The position numbers and the translations under genes were made by a program. Below, in pieces: positions 43,028 through 52,304 of a stretch of 64,000 nt of DNA. A model generated the notes under the pieces. That model did no database searches, was not told the origin of the DNA, and saw only the letters and a program-made list of their open reading frames with translations. This DNA comes from CAXBNB01 sp965267535 (GTDB taxonomy: Bacteria > Bacteroidota > Bacteroidia > Cytophagales > Cyclobacteriaceae): the NCBI GenBank assembly GCA_965267535.1, contig OZ254082.1:4402001-4466000 (forward strand), read 5' to 3'. Within the stretch, counting starts at the first letter, position 1. Each line of letters begins with the position of its first letter.

Positions 43028-44835
43028 CAGAATAAAAAATCTCCTTTTAACACAAACTCTTCTAGCCAGGGGCGCGTGATCTCTCCACGCACGTGCTCTT
43101 CTATGAGCAAACTGGCAATAGATGCAGCAGCTCTACCTCCCCAGCCAGCATTTTCCACATACACCGCTATGGCTATTTGTGGGTTTTCTTTGGGGGCAAA
43201 AGCCATAAACACAGAGTGGTCTTCTCCGTGAGGGTTTTCTACTGTACCTGTTTTTCCACATATGGCTATATCTTTGATAATTGCCCGCTGGCCTGTGCCG
43301 TACAATGCCTGCTCCATGCCACTTATTACCGGAGGAAAATGTTCAGCTGCTATGTGTGTATCTACCCTTGTGGTATACTTTGGATCCAAATAGCCACTAT
43401 CACCCACCCCTTTGGTCACGTGGGGTATGTAGTAGTAGCCTTTGTTGGCCATAATAGCAGCCAGGTTAGCCATTTGGATGGGATTGAGAGTGATTTCACC
43501 CTGCCCTATACTCAATGAATAAATATTGGAAAATTTCCAGCGTCCTGTTCCGTACAGGTTGTTGTATAGCGCCGGTCCGGGTATTTGCCCCGCTCCCTCT
43601 CCGGGCAAGTCTACCCCCAAAGGCTGACCAAGACCAAACTGGGACACCATCTCTTTCCACCGACGCAAACCAATAGGCGCCTGTTTGAACTGACTCTTTG
43701 GGTCGCCGGGAACTCCCCGGGTGATCAACCTTCTAAACACTTTATAAAAGTAATTGTTGGAAGAATACTTGATGGCCTTCTCCATGTCATAATCACCAAA
43801 AGGTGCATGGTCGCCTATCAGCGAGTGATCACAATAAATTTGCTCATCAGCACTTACCACCCCCTCTTGCAAGGCCACCAATCCCTGAATAATCTTAAAA
43901 ATAGATCCCGGCGGATACATGGCCATCAGGGGCCTGTTGAATAAAGGCTGCAAAGAGTCATTGACAATGGAGCTAAAGTTCTTACCGAAATTTCTACCAG
44001 CCAGCAGGTTTGGATCGTAACTCGGACTGGACACAAACGATAGTATTTCACCCGTAGCAGGCTCTATGGCTACCACACTTCCTATTTTGCCGTCCATGAG
44101 CTTTTCGGCATACTCCTGCAAATCTAAATCTATCGTGAGTTGTATATTTTCTCCCGGAATCGCAAGAGTATCCAAAGACCCTCCTTTAAAAGACCCTTTT
44201 TCAATCCCGCGGACATTTACCATCTTAAATTTTACTCCTCTGCGTCCACGCAGCTGCTCTTCATAAGAAGATTCTATTCCCGTAATGCCTATATAATCCC
44301 CGGACTTGTAATAATTGGAAGTGTCTTTATCCAACTGCCGCGGGCTGATCTCGCCGATATATCCGAATACATTAGCCAGGCCGTTGTGCGAATATTTGCG
44401 TACAGTTCTGGCTTTAGGGTAAAACCCGCGAAAGTTCACCATCTGATCCTGTATCCTGGCAAAATCCTCATTGCGCAGCTGCTTGATAAACTGGGAAGGT
44501 TTGATATCGGAATAGCGTGAAGCTTTTCTCATTTTTTCTTCAAACTCAGCCCGCTCCAGACCAAAAGCCTTGCAGAATGCTACTGTATCCAGAAACTGCA
44601 CTTCTTGCGGCACTACCATCAGATCATAACTCGGCTCGTTGTATACCAGCAGCTTGCCATTGCGATCAAACATCAGCCCTCTATACGGATATTCTATTAT
44701 TTCCTGAACAATATTACTCTCAGCTGCCAGCCTGTAGCTTTGATTCAACACCTGTATAGAAAAAAGTTTGGATGCAAAAATGACTCCTATCAGTAGTATA
44801 AGCCCTCTAATAATATACTTTCTGCTATCCAACAT
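43027..44835 (-). CDS. mrdA: Penicillin-binding protein 2 (elongasome transpeptidase)
   Basis: 602 residues. N-terminal membrane anchor (YIIRGLILLIGVIFASKLFS), a dimerisation/pedestal domain (about 45-220) and a transpeptidase domain with SxxK as PGSIFKI (near 310), SxN as KYSSNNYF (near 363) and KTG as GKTGTVENP (near 530). It crosslinks the peptidoglycan made by RodA during cell elongation and is a target of beta-lactams. It lies between mreD (83-bp gap) and rodA (1-bp overlap). Confidence 0.96.
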   Translation of the reverse strand: MLDSRKYIIRGLILLIGVIFASKLFSIQVLNQSYRLAAESNIVQEIIEYPYRGLMFDRNGKLLVYNEPSYDLMVVPQEVQFLDTVAFCKAFGLERAEFEEKMRKASRYSDIKPSQFIKQLRNEDFARIQDQMVNFRGFYPKARTVRKYSHNGLANVFGYIGEISPRQLDKDTSNYYKSGDYIGITGIESSYEEQLRGRRGVKFKMVNVRGIEKGSFKGGSLDTLAIPGENIQLTIDLDLQEYAEKLMDGKIGSVVAIEPATGEILSFVSSPSYDPNLLAGRNFGKNFSSIVNDSLQPLFNRPLMAMYPPGSIFKIIQGLVALQEGVVSADEQIYCDHSLIGDHAPFGDYDMEKAIKYSSNNYFYKVFRRLITRGVPGDPKSQFKQAPIGLRRWKEMVSQFGLGQPLGVDLPGEGAGQIPGPALYNNLYGTGRWKFSNIYSLSIGQGEITLNPIQMANLAAIMANKGYYYIPHVTKGVGDSGYLDPKYTTRVDTHIAAEHFPPVISGMEQALYGTGQRAIIKDIAICGKTGTVENPHGEDHSVFMAFAPKENPQIAIAVYVENAGWGGRAAASIASLLIEEHVRGEITRPWLEEFVLKGDFLF

Positions 44836-44918
44836 GATTTTTCAATTTGACAGTATTACACGATTTACTGCATAATATTAGAACTATTGCTATCCGATTA
44901 GGTTTCGGACAGGTGCTA

Positions 44919-45434
44919 TCATTTCTCTTTATTTAAAAACAAATACTGAATGATCAGTACCACTACGGTGGTAAACAGTGAGCTATAAAAAGCCTTCGTT
45001 AGTGTTGCCCAAAAATTGGCAAAACCAAATGCCTCTACAAAAAATAAAATAAGACAATGTACAAAAACCAACGGATAGGTATAGGTAGCAAACCACTTTA
45101 TTCCCTGCCTGTTGATCTGTATCCGATCTGCTGCTCCATACCCACTACCGGGACTCAATAGATTGATCCAATGCGGGCGTACAAACATCACGAATGTAGA
45201 AGCAGAGGCGTGCACTCCCTGGGTGTTGTAAAATACATCTATACAAAGTCCGGCAACAAAGCCAAAGATCAATTGCAGCAGTGGTGTAGTTTCTGCCGGT
45301 ACTATCAGCAATGCCAACAGGTAAAAAAAACAAAACGCAGCACCAAACAACACCAGGTCTTTGAATACAAAAACCTGTGCCAGTAGTATAACCAACGTGA
45401 CAAGTACTATTCCCAATACACCGTATTTATTCAT
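44919..45434 (-). CDS. mreD: Rod shape-determining protein MreD
   Basis: 171 residues with about five transmembrane helices, the MreD type as found in Bacteroidota. The sequence itself is weakly conserved, but size, topology (VLGIVLVTLVILLAQVFVF at the N-terminus) and the position between mreC and mrdA make the identification safe. It links MreC with the rest of the elongasome. Its start overlaps the mreC stop by 8 bp. Confidence 0.92.
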   Translation of the reverse strand: MNKYGVLGIVLVTLVILLAQVFVFKDLVLFGAAFCFFYLLALLIVPAETTPLLQLIFGFVAGLCIDVFYNTQGVHASASTFVMFVRPHWINLLSPGSGYGAADRIQINRQGIKWFATYTYPLVFVHCLILFFVEAFGFANFWATLTKAFYSSLFTTVVVLIIQYLFLNKEK

Positions 45435-46260
45435 AGCGTTTTACTTGTGCGTTTTCGAGTGAATCTTTTTGTTCTTTGCGAGTATAGTCTACCAGATACA
45501 CATACGACAGCCTGTAAAAGTCTGTAGCCAGCTTTGCCCTCACACTGTAGAATGTATCGTCATCTGCTATAGCCACATCGTCGACCACACCCACCACTGT
45601 ACCCGGCGGAAATGTGGCATTATAGCCGGAAGTCAGTATGGTATCTCCTCTGGAAAGAGTAAGGTGTCTTGGCAAAAACTGTATATCGACATACATAGGG
45701 TCCCGGCCGTCCCATGCTGTGGTGCACAACGAACCGCTCGGTTTGTGTAGCGAAGATACCAGCATAGCACCATGCAAAACAGAAGCTACAGAAGCAAAGT
45801 GATCGGACACTGCTACTACTCTACCGACTGCCCCTCGGGGGCCTACTACTCCCATTCCTTTATATACTCCCTCTTTCCGGCCTTTGTCTATCGTTATATG
45901 ATTGTGTTGTAAAAACACCGAATTGTTAATCACCTTGGCCGGGCTAAAAACCCACAGTGACGAGTCTACTTCTACCGAATCTTTAACTAAAACGGCTACA
46001 CTATCCGGTGAATTATACAGCTGCTGCTTGAGTAGGGCATTTTCGGCTGCCAGAATTCTATTTTTTTCTGTTAGGTCGAAAAAGCCAAAAAAGTCGTTTG
46101 AAGCTTCGCTAATGCCTGCCGTAACAGCATTGGCCGAATTGAAGTAGCGTGCTCCCTGATAGCTGTTGTTTTCTACAATCAACCAAAAACTAAGACCCTC
46201 CAGCAATGCGAATAATAAAAACGATCGGTAACGAAATAAAAACTGAAGAAGTCTCCGCAT
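45427..46260 (-). CDS. mreC: Rod shape-determining protein MreC
   Basis: 277 residues. N-terminal transmembrane helix (about 12-30), a coiled coil (about 62-90, KNRILAAENALLKQQLY) and a two-lobed beta-barrel periplasmic domain with the conserved NHITIDKGRKEGVYKGMGVV, GPRGAVGRVVAVSDHFASVA and GDTILTSGYNATFPPGTVVG. MreC spans from MreB to PBP2 and activates PBP2/RodA. It starts 5 bp after mreB. Confidence 0.96.
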   Translation of the reverse strand: MRRLLQFLFRYRSFLLFALLEGLSFWLIVENNSYQGARYFNSANAVTAGISEASNDFFGFFDLTEKNRILAAENALLKQQLYNSPDSVAVLVKDSVEVDSSLWVFSPAKVINNSVFLQHNHITIDKGRKEGVYKGMGVVGPRGAVGRVVAVSDHFASVASVLHGAMLVSSLHKPSGSLCTTAWDGRDPMYVDIQFLPRHLTLSRGDTILTSGYNATFPPGTVVGVVDDVAIADDDTFYSVRAKLATDFYRLSYVYLVDYTRKEQKDSLENAQVKRYE

Positions 46261-46265
46261 CTATA

Positions 46266-47294
46266 TCATTGCATTAATACTGCTTTGAATTTTTGAATGT
46301 CTTTGAGCGCAGCTCCTGTACCCTTTACCACGGCCAACAGCGGATCTTCTGCCACATGAATAGGCAATTTGGTTTTGGCTGCCAGACGTTTGTCCAGTCC
46401 CCGGAGCAATGCACCTCCTCCTGTAAGGTAGATGCCATTATCATAAATATCGGCCGACAGCTCGGGTGGAGCTATTTCCAGCGCCTTGAGTACCGCTTCT
46501 TCTATCTTCGATACAGACTTGTCTATAGCAAATGCTACTTCCGAATACGATAGGTCTATCACCTTGGGGATACCCGTCATCAGGTCTCTTCCTCGTATAT
46601 CAAAATCTTCCGGTGGTTCTTCCAGTTCGGTCAGAGCAGATCCAATAGTGATTTTCACTTTTTCAGCCGTACGCTCACCTATCAGCAGGTTGTGCTGCCT
46701 TCTCATATAGTCGAGAATGTCTTTGTTGAACGCATCTCCGGCTACTCGAATAGACTGATCGCATACTATACCCGACAAAGCTATCACAGCAATTTCGGTA
46801 GTACCCCCTCCTATGTCCACAATCATACTACCCACAGGCCTGTCTATCTCTATCCCTATACCAATAGCTGCTGCTATAGGCTCAGAAATCATAAACACTT
46901 CCTTCGCTCCGGCATGTTCTGCAGAGTCTCTTACAGCACGTTTTTCTACTTCAGTAATACCCGACGGTATACAGATTATCATACGGTGCGAAGAGGGAAA
47001 GAAACGCTTTTTATGATCATCTATCATATTGATCATACCACGAATCATAAATTCTGCTGCCTGAAAATCAGCGATTACACCATCTTTGAGTGGGCGGATG
47101 GTTTTAATATTATCATGGGTTTTCTCATGCATCTGCATGGCTTCATTGCCAATAGCCAGTACTTTGTTTTTAGCCTTGTCTATAGCGATAATAGACGGCT
47201 CATCTACCACTACCTGGCCTTTGTGAATAATAAGCGTATTGGCTGTGCCCAGGTCTATTGCTATATCGCTTGAGAAAAAATCGAATATGCCCAT
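46266..47294 (-). CDS. mreB: Actin-like cell-shape protein MreB
   Basis: 342 residues. Actin-fold nucleotide-binding motifs are IDLGTANTLI (phosphate 1), VDIGGGTTEIAVI (phosphate 2) and LTGGGALLRGLD (adenosine). MreB filaments beneath the inner membrane orient peptidoglycan synthesis during elongation. It heads the mre operon, 133 bp downstream of purH. The spacer contains a GC-rich 6-bp stem at 47380-47398 without a T-run, so transcription from purH may continue into mreB. No clear separate promoter was seen. Confidence 0.97.
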   Translation of the reverse strand: MGIFDFFSSDIAIDLGTANTLIIHKGQVVVDEPSIIAIDKAKNKVLAIGNEAMQMHEKTHDNIKTIRPLKDGVIADFQAAEFMIRGMINMIDDHKKRFFPSSHRMIICIPSGITEVEKRAVRDSAEHAGAKEVFMISEPIAAAIGIGIEIDRPVGSMIVDIGGGTTEIAVIALSGIVCDQSIRVAGDAFNKDILDYMRRQHNLLIGERTAEKVKITIGSALTELEEPPEDFDIRGRDLMTGIPKVIDLSYSEVAFAIDKSVSKIEEAVLKALEIAPPELSADIYDNGIYLTGGGALLRGLDKRLAAKTKLPIHVAEDPLLAVVKGTGAALKDIQKFKAVLMQ

Positions 47295-47426
47295 GCTGTT
47301 GAGTTCCTTTTATGTATGAATTGACGGAAAATTACAAAATAGTTTTAATAAATAAGTCATAGCCGACAGGTTTCACTCCAGTGCCTGCTGGCGGCACTCT
47401 GCGAGCCTTGCTGCCGGGGTTGGTTT

Positions 47427-48947
47427 TTAGTGTTTAAAGTGTCTGGTGCCGGTAAATACCATAGCCATACCATGCGCATCGCAGTAGTCTATAGACAGTT
47501 GATCTTTAATCGACCCACCAGGTTGTATCACAGCCTTGATGCCTGCTTTGTCGGCCAGCTCTACACAATCCGGAAACGGGAAGAAAGCATCTGAAGCCAT
47601 GGCTGCTCCTTCCAGGCTCAGCCCAAAAGATTCGGCTTTATCCAGTGCCTGCTTCAGCGAATCCACTCGGGACGTTTGCCCTGTACCACTGGCTACAAGC
47701 CGATCTGCTTTCGCAAAAACAATGGTATTGGACTTGGTATGTTTGGCTACTTTCGATGCAAAAATCAGTGCCGCTACTTCCTCCTCAGTAGGTGCTACTT
47801 TGGTCACCGTCTTCAGGTCTGCAGCTGCATCGGTAATATTATCTATATCCTGCTCTATTACACCATTGAGCAGCGACTTAAATTGTTTTTTCTGGTTGGC
47901 TTTTTTCTTTTCTACCAACAGAATTCTGTTCTTTTTAGACTTGAGCACTTCCAGCGCATCCTCATCAAAGGCTGGCGCAATCAATATCTCGAAGAAAAGC
48001 TTGTTGAGCTCATTGGCTGCTGCCAGATCTACTGTGGCATTGGTCGCCAGTACTCCTCCAAAAGCCGATACATTGTCGGCCTCCAGGGCTTTGAGGTATG
48101 CTTCGCAGGTAGTATCTGCTATAGCTACTCCGCAGGCATTGGTATGCTTGATGATAGCAAAGGCGGTTTGACCTTCAAATTCGTTGACTAAGGACAAGGC
48201 TGCATCTACGTCCACCAGATTGTTGTACGACAGCTCTTTTCCGTTTAACTGATCAAACAGCTCGTTAAGATCGCCAAAGAAACGCCCTTTCTGGTGCGGG
48301 TTTTCACCGTACCGTAGCACCTTGCCATTTCGCACACTTACTTTCAGCGAAGGCTCTTCTTCACTGGCATTGAAATATGAAAAAATGGCTGAGTCGTAGT
48401 GCGAGGATATATCGAATGCTTTACCGGCAAACTTTTTACGCTGCTCCAGCGAAGTAGCGCACTCCTGCTCCTGCAGCATACTTAAAGTCTCGCCATATTG
48501 CTCCCGCGACGACACTATGAGTACATCCTGAAAGTTTTTGGCTGCTCCGCGAATCAGAGAAATTCCTCCAATATCTATTTTTTCGATTATATCTGCTTCT
48601 GAGGCACCTGATGCCACTGTTTCTTCAAACGGATAGAGATCTACTACCACCATATCTATATCGGGTATGTTGTAGGTGGCTTTCTCTTTTTCATCTCCTT
48701 CATGGCCCCTTCTGTTCAGTATACCTCCAAATACCATCGGGTGCAGCGTTTTTACCCTGCCTCCAAAAATAGAAGGGTAATCGGTCAGGCTTTCTACTGC
48801 AGTAACGGGTATACCCAGTTCTTCGATAAAGGTCTGGGTTCCTCCGGTAGAAATTAGCTGTACACCATTGGCATGTAAGGTTTTTACAATTTCATCCAGA
48901 TTGTCTTTGTGATATACTGATATTAGGGCTGAGGTAATTTTTTTCAT
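47427..48947 (-). CDS. purH: Bifunctional AICAR formyltransferase/IMP cyclohydrolase PurH
   Basis: 506 residues. The N-terminal IMP cyclohydrolase (MGS-like fold, about 1-185) has LISTGGTQTFIEELGIP and GGRVKTLHPMVFGGILNRRG. The AICAR transformylase domain follows, with the catalytic Lys-His in AFAIIKHTNACGVAI (near 265-279) and the C-terminal GGSIKDQLSIDYCDAHGMAM. It performs the last two steps of IMP synthesis. Position directly upstream of mreB is a common Bacteroidota arrangement. A minus-strand TAGTTTTG (49034-49041) is a candidate promoter, giving an approximately 80-nt leader with a hairpin. Confidence 0.97.
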   Translation of the reverse strand: MKKITSALISVYHKDNLDEIVKTLHANGVQLISTGGTQTFIEELGIPVTAVESLTDYPSIFGGRVKTLHPMVFGGILNRRGHEGDEKEKATYNIPDIDMVVVDLYPFEETVASGASEADIIEKIDIGGISLIRGAAKNFQDVLIVSSREQYGETLSMLQEQECATSLEQRKKFAGKAFDISSHYDSAIFSYFNASEEEPSLKVSVRNGKVLRYGENPHQKGRFFGDLNELFDQLNGKELSYNNLVDVDAALSLVNEFEGQTAFAIIKHTNACGVAIADTTCEAYLKALEADNVSAFGGVLATNATVDLAAANELNKLFFEILIAPAFDEDALEVLKSKKNRILLVEKKKANQKKQFKSLLNGVIEQDIDNITDAAADLKTVTKVAPTEEEVAALIFASKVAKHTKSNTIVFAKADRLVASGTGQTSRVDSLKQALDKAESFGLSLEGAAMASDAFFPFPDCVELADKAGIKAVIQPGGSIKDQLSIDYCDAHGMAMVFTGTRHFKH

Positions 48948-49033
48948 TCGTAAATTCTCTTTCTATCAAAGGCTCAAATAGTATCGTTTGTCTGGCGAGT
49001 GTACCCGAAAACGATTGGTTGTAAAACAAGCTG

Positions 49034-49041
49034 CAAAACTA
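49034..49041 (-). promoter_or_regulatory. Candidate -7 promoter element of purH
   Basis: Minus strand TAGTTTTG, exact TAnnTTTG. No TTG at the right distance. The predicted leader (about 80 nt) would contain the inverted repeat ATCGTTT (48983-48989) / AAACGAT (49009-49015). Confidence 0.4.
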
Positions 49042-49136
49042 CTTTTTTATTATCTGTATTTCACAGTATTCTAAGCGAAAGATTTTCGTAAAGGAGTGAG
49101 AATTAAGCGAATGATTTACAAAATAGCACGATCCGG

Positions 49137-49715
49137 CTACTGGCCATTTTTTTCGATATACCGATGCACCTCGCGAGGGAAGTGAGCATACTCCAGTTCG
49201 TGGATTTTAGCGGCTATATCGTCGGGAGTATCGTCTGGTGCTATAGCTGTATTGGCCTGAAAAAGGATTTTACCGTCATCGTAAATTTCATTGACCAGAT
49301 GAATCGTGATTCCACTTTCTTTTTCACCGTTTTTTTTCACCGCTTCATGTACATGCATACCATACATCCCTTTGCCTCCATACTTAGGCAAAAGTGCCGG
49401 ATGGATGTTGATGATCTTATCCGGGTATGCTGCAATAAGTTGAGTGGGCACCAACCATAAAAAGCCAGCCAACACGATAAAATCCACCTCAGCTGCCTTC
49501 AATTCATCGAGCAAACGATCTGAGTGGTAGCAGTCTTGCCTGTTGAACACAACTGTCGGCACCCCATGGTTTTTAGCTCGGGTAAGTGCATAGGCATTGG
49601 CATTGTTACTCGCCAGCAGGGCTATATCAATACCTGGCTGATCTTTAAAATATTCAAAAAACCTTTCCGCGTTTGTGCCTCCTCCCGATGCAAAAATGGC
49701 AATTTTAGTTTTCAA
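49137..49715 (-). CDS. purN: Phosphoribosylglycinamide formyltransferase PurN
   Basis: 192 residues, standard length. The GAR-binding loop appears as ASGGGTNAERFFEYF (SGxGTN), the formyl-transfer catalytic Asn-His-Asp set as IINIHPALLPKYGGKGMYG and the Asp in SGITIHLVNEIYDDG. It transfers formyl from 10-formyl-tetrahydrofolate to GAR in purine synthesis. Seven bp downstream of the UbiA-like gene and 190 bp upstream of purH on the same strand, so two purine genes are neighbours. Confidence 0.96.
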   Translation of the reverse strand: MKTKIAIFASGGGTNAERFFEYFKDQPGIDIALLASNNANAYALTRAKNHGVPTVVFNRQDCYHSDRLLDELKAAEVDFIVLAGFLWLVPTQLIAAYPDKIINIHPALLPKYGGKGMYGMHVHEAVKKNGEKESGITIHLVNEIYDDGKILFQANTAIAPDDTPDDIAAKIHELEYAHFPREVHRYIEKNGQ

Positions 49716-49722
49716 TGTGCTT

Positions 49723-50592
49723 CTAATTTATGAGTGTCATGCTCAGCACTCCTCCTACCATCAACCACTTGCAATACTGGCTTAGTAGGTAGAAGTGTCG
49801 CTTGGTATCAGCCCTGACCAATTTGTAAATCAAAAAAACCGATGGCACTAACAGCACCAGAAAGTAACTGGTAATTGTCACACTATCCATCAGTGTGGCG
49901 AAATAAAACAGACTTATGGTAAAACCCAAAATCAAAACGTAAAGCACCCATTTTGTCTTCCGAATACCCAAAACAATGGGCAAGGATTTACATCCAAATG
50001 CTTCATCGCCTTTCATATCTTCTATGTCTTTGATTATCTCCCGAATAAGGGTGATGCCAAAGGCAAAAAAGGCGTAAATAAAAATATAAAACTCTGCGGA
50101 TCGGTAGTACACAGCCAACACCAGCAATGACAACCCGGTAAGAAAAGCAACGGCCATATTGCCAAGCAATGGTAGTCGCTTGAGTTGATTGCTGTAAAAC
50201 CACAATAGAAAAGCTGCAAACAAATTGATAAGCCCTATCCACAAAGACACCCAGGCACCTAATGCTATCCCTACAGCATTGAATATCAGGTGCCATGCCA
50301 GCACCGGCCTTCTACTCAGCTTATTGCCCACTATCACCTTGTCGGGCTTGTTGATCATGTCTATTTTGATATCGTAGTAGTCGTTGATATAATATCCCGC
50401 TGCGGCTATAATGATCGTACTGACAGACAACATAAACAGAGAAGGATCGGTGAGCACCTCTCCCGCCCGATCTCTAAATCCGGTCAGGAATACTGCCGCA
50501 CAATATTGAGTCAGGAGAATAATCAGCAGGTTTGGTGTGCGCGACAACCTGAGTACCTGCCACAAGGACGATATAGACAAAACCTTGGTCAT
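49723..50592 (-). CDS. UbiA-family prenyltransferase (GGGP geranylgeranyltransferase-like)
   Basis: 289 residues with seven to nine transmembrane helices. The first Asp-rich motif is NDYYDIKIDMINKPDKVIVG (NDxxDxxxD; near 69-88) and the second loop has EIIKDIEDMKGDEAFGCKSL (near 187-206), both binding Mg-prenyl diphosphate. Bacteroidota proteins of this type are usually named geranylgeranylglycerol-phosphate geranylgeranyltransferase after their archaeal relatives; true substrate in bacteria is unclear, and MenA-type quinone prenylation is an alternative. It starts a unit with purN (7-bp gap). Confidence 0.88.
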   Translation of the reverse strand: MTKVLSISSLWQVLRLSRTPNLLIILLTQYCAAVFLTGFRDRAGEVLTDPSLFMLSVSTIIIAAAGYYINDYYDIKIDMINKPDKVIVGNKLSRRPVLAWHLIFNAVGIALGAWVSLWIGLINLFAAFLLWFYSNQLKRLPLLGNMAVAFLTGLSLLVLAVYYRSAEFYIFIYAFFAFGITLIREIIKDIEDMKGDEAFGCKSLPIVLGIRKTKWVLYVLILGFTISLFYFATLMDSVTITSYFLVLLVPSVFLIYKLVRADTKRHFYLLSQYCKWLMVGGVLSMTLIN

Positions 50593-50728
50593 GCGGTCAA
50601 AGATACGATACCCGGCGCACTATCAGCACAAGGGTAAATAAAAGCAATATGATTTCCGGAATACCCGGCTTGTGTAGGAGGGAGGAAAAGCCAATCCGGC
50701 TAACAAAAGAGCAGGCGGCTAATAGGTA

Positions 50729-50748
50729 GTCCGCATGCTGGTGCGGAC
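50729..50748 (-). terminator. Possible terminator after the 50759-51484 gene
   Basis: GTCCGCA (50729-50735) and TGCGGAC (50742-50748) form a perfect 7-bp, GC-rich stem with a 6-base loop immediately downstream of the minus-strand stop at 50759. There is no T-run directly after it; a second weak stem (AGCC/GGCT) with a T-run follows about 35 bp later, around 50688-50700. Termination is likely in this stretch but not proven. Confidence 0.4.
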
Positions 50749-50758
50749 AGGGTGGCGG

Positions 50759-51484
50759 TTACTTCTTTTTCCAGTTTTTTCTTAGGTCAGATATTTTGAG
50801 CACAGGCGAATCAAATGCCATGGTGTCTGTACCAATCTCTACGGCATTGGCTTTCCAATTGTCGTGCAGCTTAGAAGGCACAATCTTTTTCAATTCCACG
50901 CCGGACTTTACCAGCACATAGGCTATCAGCTGTATATCTTCATTACTCACATCATCTCCATAGTAGAGGGCATTAGACGGATGGTCTGCAAAACTTTCGT
51001 CGGGCAGACGCTCGTGAATATAAAAACCATACTTACGCAGACCGTAGATTTTATCATCATCTTTGGCTTTGGTATAGTATCGCACCACCATGTCCTGTCT
51101 GGACTCTGGTGGTGTTAATTTTGCCATTACTTTTTCTTTATAATTTTTCATCAAGCCGGCGAAGTACTCTTCATCGGACTGATCGGCTACCGGTGTAACT
51201 GTTTTCTGTGCCGACGATTTCTTTGGCGGATCGTCCACTATTTTTTCTTCCGCTTTTACCGGTTGCTTTTTCTTTTCTTGCTGGGGTTTTGTGGTACTGG
51301 GGTTGGCTTCAGAGTGACTTTCGGTCTTTAGGTGGGCGTTGTTCTTTCTGTCTTTGTATCGCTTTTCGGGTGGGCGGTTGTTGTGATCTATACAGGTATT
51401 GAGCACAGCTCCAAAAGCAATAATCAAAATGACAAATAGCACATTGGCTAAAGACAACCATTCGGGATTTTTTGACTCTGACAT
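50759..51484 (-). CDS. Hypothetical single-TM protein with Lys-rich linker
   Basis: 241 residues, no recognised family. A single transmembrane helix at about 12-30 (LANVLFVILIIAFGAVLNT) followed by a low-complexity Lys/Glu/Pro linker (about 40-95, KPQQEKKKQPVKAEEKIVDD) and a folded C-terminal domain (about 100-241) with mixed aromatic and charged residues (YTKAKDDDKIYGLRKYGFYI). Topology with a short N-terminal cytoplasmic tail and periplasmic body resembles TonB-like or cell-envelope linker proteins, but no known motif is seen. Own promoter at 51506-51536; a hairpin follows at 50729-50748. Confidence 0.7.
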   Translation of the reverse strand: MSESKNPEWLSLANVLFVILIIAFGAVLNTCIDHNNRPPEKRYKDRKNNAHLKTESHSEANPSTTKPQQEKKKQPVKAEEKIVDDPPKKSSAQKTVTPVADQSDEEYFAGLMKNYKEKVMAKLTPPESRQDMVVRYYTKAKDDDKIYGLRKYGFYIHERLPDESFADHPSNALYYGDDVSNEDIQLIAYVLVKSGVELKKIVPSKLHDNWKANAVEIGTDTMAFDSPVLKISDLRKNWKKK

Positions 51485-51505
51485 TTCTTAGTTTTTTTTA
51501 ATATT

Positions 51506-51536
51506 TAAATCTAGCAATTTGAATTATAGGAACAAA
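51506..51536 (-). promoter_or_regulatory. Promoter of the 50759-51484 gene
   Basis: On the minus strand TTTG (51536-51533), 19-bp spacer, TAGATTTA (51513-51506), one base off TAnnTTTG. Spacing is ideal. Predicted transcription start near 51499, about 15 nt before the ATG at 51484. Confidence 0.5.
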
Positions 51537-51662
51537 ACGAAACAATTTATAGCGGAAATAATAACCGTTTTACCGTAGTTTTTATACAAAAAATCATTAA
51601 TTTGATAGGTGATACCATCATAAAACAATATGTGATTTTTAACCCTTCTAAAAAAGACCGAT

Positions 51663-52244
51663 ATGAAAAGTACCATTACCCTTATTTTGTGTTGTTTAAT
51701 TTCAGTTGGCATGCAGGGACAGGAAATGAGTAAAATGACGGATCCGAGAGATGGGAAGATATACAATACAGTGGATTTAAAAATTACCCTCGAAGGAGGT
51801 ATTTATGTTCACCGCGTGTGGATGGCCGACAACCTGAGTTACGCTTCCGAAAACTCGGTTTGTTACAAAAACGAACCCGCTTACTGCGATGCTTTTGGAC
51901 GCCTCTACAACTGGGCCGATGCGCAGAAAGTTTGCCCTGAGGGCTGGCACCTGGCCACCGCCAAAGAGTGGAAAGAGGTTATAGGCACCTTTGGAGGCAT
52001 CTACAAAGCCGGAAAGGCACTTAAAAAAGACGGTGCTAGCAACCTCAACATGCTCATGGGTGGTTTTGGCGATGCTGCCGACGTATTTAGCGACGTAGGC
52101 AAAAGCGCCAACTACTGGCAACTCGGCGAGGAAAAAAAACATACTGCTCCTATGATCTCTATCCATGGATCTCATGACGAACTCTCTGAAGTACAAATTA
52201 GAAAATCTAACTACAATAGCTGCAGGTGTGTAGAAAATTACTGA
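51663..52244 (+). CDS. FISUMP-domain secreted protein
   Basis: 193 residues. Signal peptide (1-19, TITLILCCLISVGMQGQ). The body is a Fibrobacter succinogenes major paralogous (FISUMP) domain: MTDPRDGKIYNTV, the block VWMADNLSYASENSVCYKNE, AFGRLYNWADAQKVCPEGWH and the end SNYNSCRCVENY. Four or more cysteines (in CYKNEPAYC, KVCPEG, SCRC) are likely disulfides, as expected outside the cytoplasm. FISUMP proteins are surface or secreted proteins of unclear, possibly adhesive, role. Monocistronic, followed by a strong terminator. Confidence 0.88.
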   Translation: MKSTITLILCCLISVGMQGQEMSKMTDPRDGKIYNTVDLKITLEGGIYVHRVWMADNLSYASENSVCYKNEPAYCDAFGRLYNWADAQKVCPEGWHLATAKEWKEVIGTFGGIYKAGKALKKDGASNLNMLMGGFGDAADVFSDVGKSANYWQLGEEKKHTAPMISIHGSHDELSEVQIRKSNYNSCRCVENY

Positions 52245-52267
52245 TGATATACATCCGGCGTTGAACT

Positions 52268-52304
52268 CAGGCTTTGAAGTGTACTTCAAAGCCTGTTTTT
52301 TTTT
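52268..52304 (+). terminator. Strong rho-independent terminator of the FISUMP gene
   Basis: CAGGCTTTGAAG (52268-52279) and CTTCAAAGCCTG (52284-52295) form a perfect 12-bp stem with a 4-base loop followed by nine T (52296-52304). It lies 24 bp after the FISUMP stop and abuts the convergent cyclophilin gene's end at 52303. Confidence 0.93.

Noticed and set aside
47380..47398. AGTGCC/GGCACT hairpin between purH and mreB as a terminator
   Set aside because: The stem is only 6 bp and no T-run follows on the minus strand, so termination is not supported; transcription from purH may read through.
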